Of a DNA stretch of 64,000 bases, positions 63,112-64,000 are shown in pieces; the stretch's first letter is position 1, and every line of letters begins with the position of its first letter. This stretch comes from Ignavibacteria bacterium. GTDB taxonomy: Bacteria; Bacteroidota; Ignavibacteria; Tepidaquicellales; Tepidaquicellaceae. The notes under the pieces were generated by a model. That model made no database searches, had not been told where the DNA came from, and saw only the letters and a program-made list of their open reading frames with translations. The stretch spans positions 273,164-337,163 of the forward strand of contig JADJAH010000011.1 in NCBI GenBank assembly GCA_016704345.1, written 5' to 3'. The translations under genes were made by a program, and so were the position numbers.

Positions 63112-64000
63112 TCACTTTTTATACTCGAGGTTCATTTTATCCTGTCTTTCTTCAGCCGCCTTGTCCCATTGAGGAACAACTGTTTCGAGAAAGACGCTCT
63201 TTTCATTGTTTAATTTTTCCATGTCTAATCCAATGAACTTTTGCGCTTTGTCTTTAGTGGAGATGTCGGGATACTGAACAGGAAGCTTTACATTTTTCTT
63301 TGAAAGTATTTCAGAGAGCAACACTCTTGCCTGCTCTCCTCTTTCTATGGAATTGCCAAGAATCCTTGCACACTCTAAAGGCGCGTGAAAACTTCCGCCA
63401 TGGCTTGCGGCAACAAAATCCCATCTCCAACTCTCGGATTCTCTGTGACATACCTGACACGAACCGGCAATGTTGTTGAGAGGGCTTTGAATCTTGTGGT
63501 TTGTAAATTTTACTCCGCCTTCCGACTTGTACGGCATGTGACAATCTGCACATGACAACCCGCGCTCGGAATGAATTCCCAGACGGAATAATTCATAATC
63601 AGGATGCTGTGCTTTTAAGATAGGAGTCTTGCTTATACTATGCACAAAATCAACATGCTGGATGCTGTCGTAATATGTCTCAATATCTTCAGCCGTGAAT
63701 CCATCGTCCCATGGAAATGTCAGGTACTTTTCATCTTTGCCTTTGAAGTAATACTCAACATGACATTGAGCGCATACAAGCGAACGCATATCCTGATGAG
63801 TTGACTTCGTTATATCCTCGCCTTTGCGCTGAAAGGCTTCCACAAGCGCCGGCCTTGTAATGCGTAGACTCATTGATTTCGGATCATGGCAATCCTGACA
63901 GCCAATAGGATTTACGATCTCTTTGCCAAGCTCGGCAAAAAGGTTTTTTATAAAACTCAGCGGCGCCCATCTTTGCAATTACTCTTGGAACATCAGTACT
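63112..64000 (-). CDS. nrfA: Cytochrome c nitrite reductase NrfA (5' part outside window, frameshifted near the edge)
   Basis: The 280-odd readable residues are the C-terminal half of NrfA, the periplasmic pentahaem enzyme that reduces nitrite to ammonium. Four haem motifs are present (CQDCHD, CAQCHV, CADCHM, CQVCHR), and the family phrases NPIGCQDCHDP and MSLRITRPALVEAF are nearly textbook. The catalytic CXXCK site would lie beyond 64000. At the edge the true frame reads VIAKMGAAEFYKKPF, then one extra base in the A/T runs at 63937-63949 shifts to AELGKEIVNP. Any start called at 63978 is an artefact of that shift. An nrfH gene would be expected next to it but is not visible. Confidence 0.9.

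Noticed and set aside
63955..63978. A TTG start for nrfA at 63978
   Set aside because: The frame upstream in a neighbouring register carries the NrfA phrase VIAKMGAAEFYKKPF; the called start is produced by a one-base shift.

Overview
The window looks like chromosome from a Gram-negative member of the Ignavibacteria / Bacteroidota-Chlorobi group. The sequence basis is: AT-rich DNA; several secreted proteins ending in a type IX secretion (T9SS) sorting tail of the YPNPFNP type; N-terminal signal peptides ending in FAQ or FSQ; lipobox lipoproteins; and a very large multihaem cytochrome c repertoire. The placement rests on motif style, not on a marker-gene tree.

Positions 1-11.4 kb: after the 5' part of a choice-of-anchor-B protein (minus strand), a near-consensus sigma-54 promoter (1607-1622) precedes a run of plus-strand genes. 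These encode a degenerate receiver-domain protein, a 19-haem membrane cytochrome, a four-helix cytochrome b, an 18-haem NapC-type cytochrome, two cytochrome-c554-like tetrahaem proteins (one frameshifted), an outer-membrane beta-barrel, a 14-haem cytochrome and a 7-haem lipoprotein cytochrome. I count 66 haem-binding motifs. The layout (quinol-facing cytochrome b, NapC-type anchor, periplasmic carriers, barrel, lipoprotein cytochrome) reads as an electron conduit across both membranes. A CcmF haem lyase lies just downstream on the other strand, and the window ends inside a cytochrome c nitrite reductase gene (nrfA).

12-33 kb: CcmF, lipoproteins, an M1 aminopeptidase, a 1431-residue subtilisin-like T9SS cargo protein, HU, DinB-family and glyoxalase-fold proteins, a TPR protein, an aldo/keto reductase, TadA, RsmA and a penicillin-acylase-family enzyme. 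33-42 kb: two T9SS-tailed surface proteins, a histidine kinase / response-regulator-cyclase / OmpR-type regulator cluster, and a polytopic membrane protein. 43-58 kb: tRNA-Pro, a 5'-nucleotidase, a YggX-like protein, a SpoIIE-type phosphatase, PurE, a CpcT-like protein, two acetyltransferases, a metallophosphoesterase, a dockerin-tailed BNR-repeat protein and a PcrA/UvrD helicase. 58-62.5 kb: an EVE protein, two tRNA-Ser genes in a decaying repeat array, a possible zincin, a PAP2-type enzyme, a RidA protein and a DUF3291 protein.

Two features run through the window. First, intergenic DNA is full of short repeats: 7-bp arrays, 10-bp arrays, GGTTTCTCCCC arrays, GCCTGCC palindromes and a 461-bp element with inverted termini. 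Second, at least five genes are broken by single-base indels in or beside short runs, and 62655-63050 is homopolymer junk. That pattern makes consensus error at least as likely as true gene decay.
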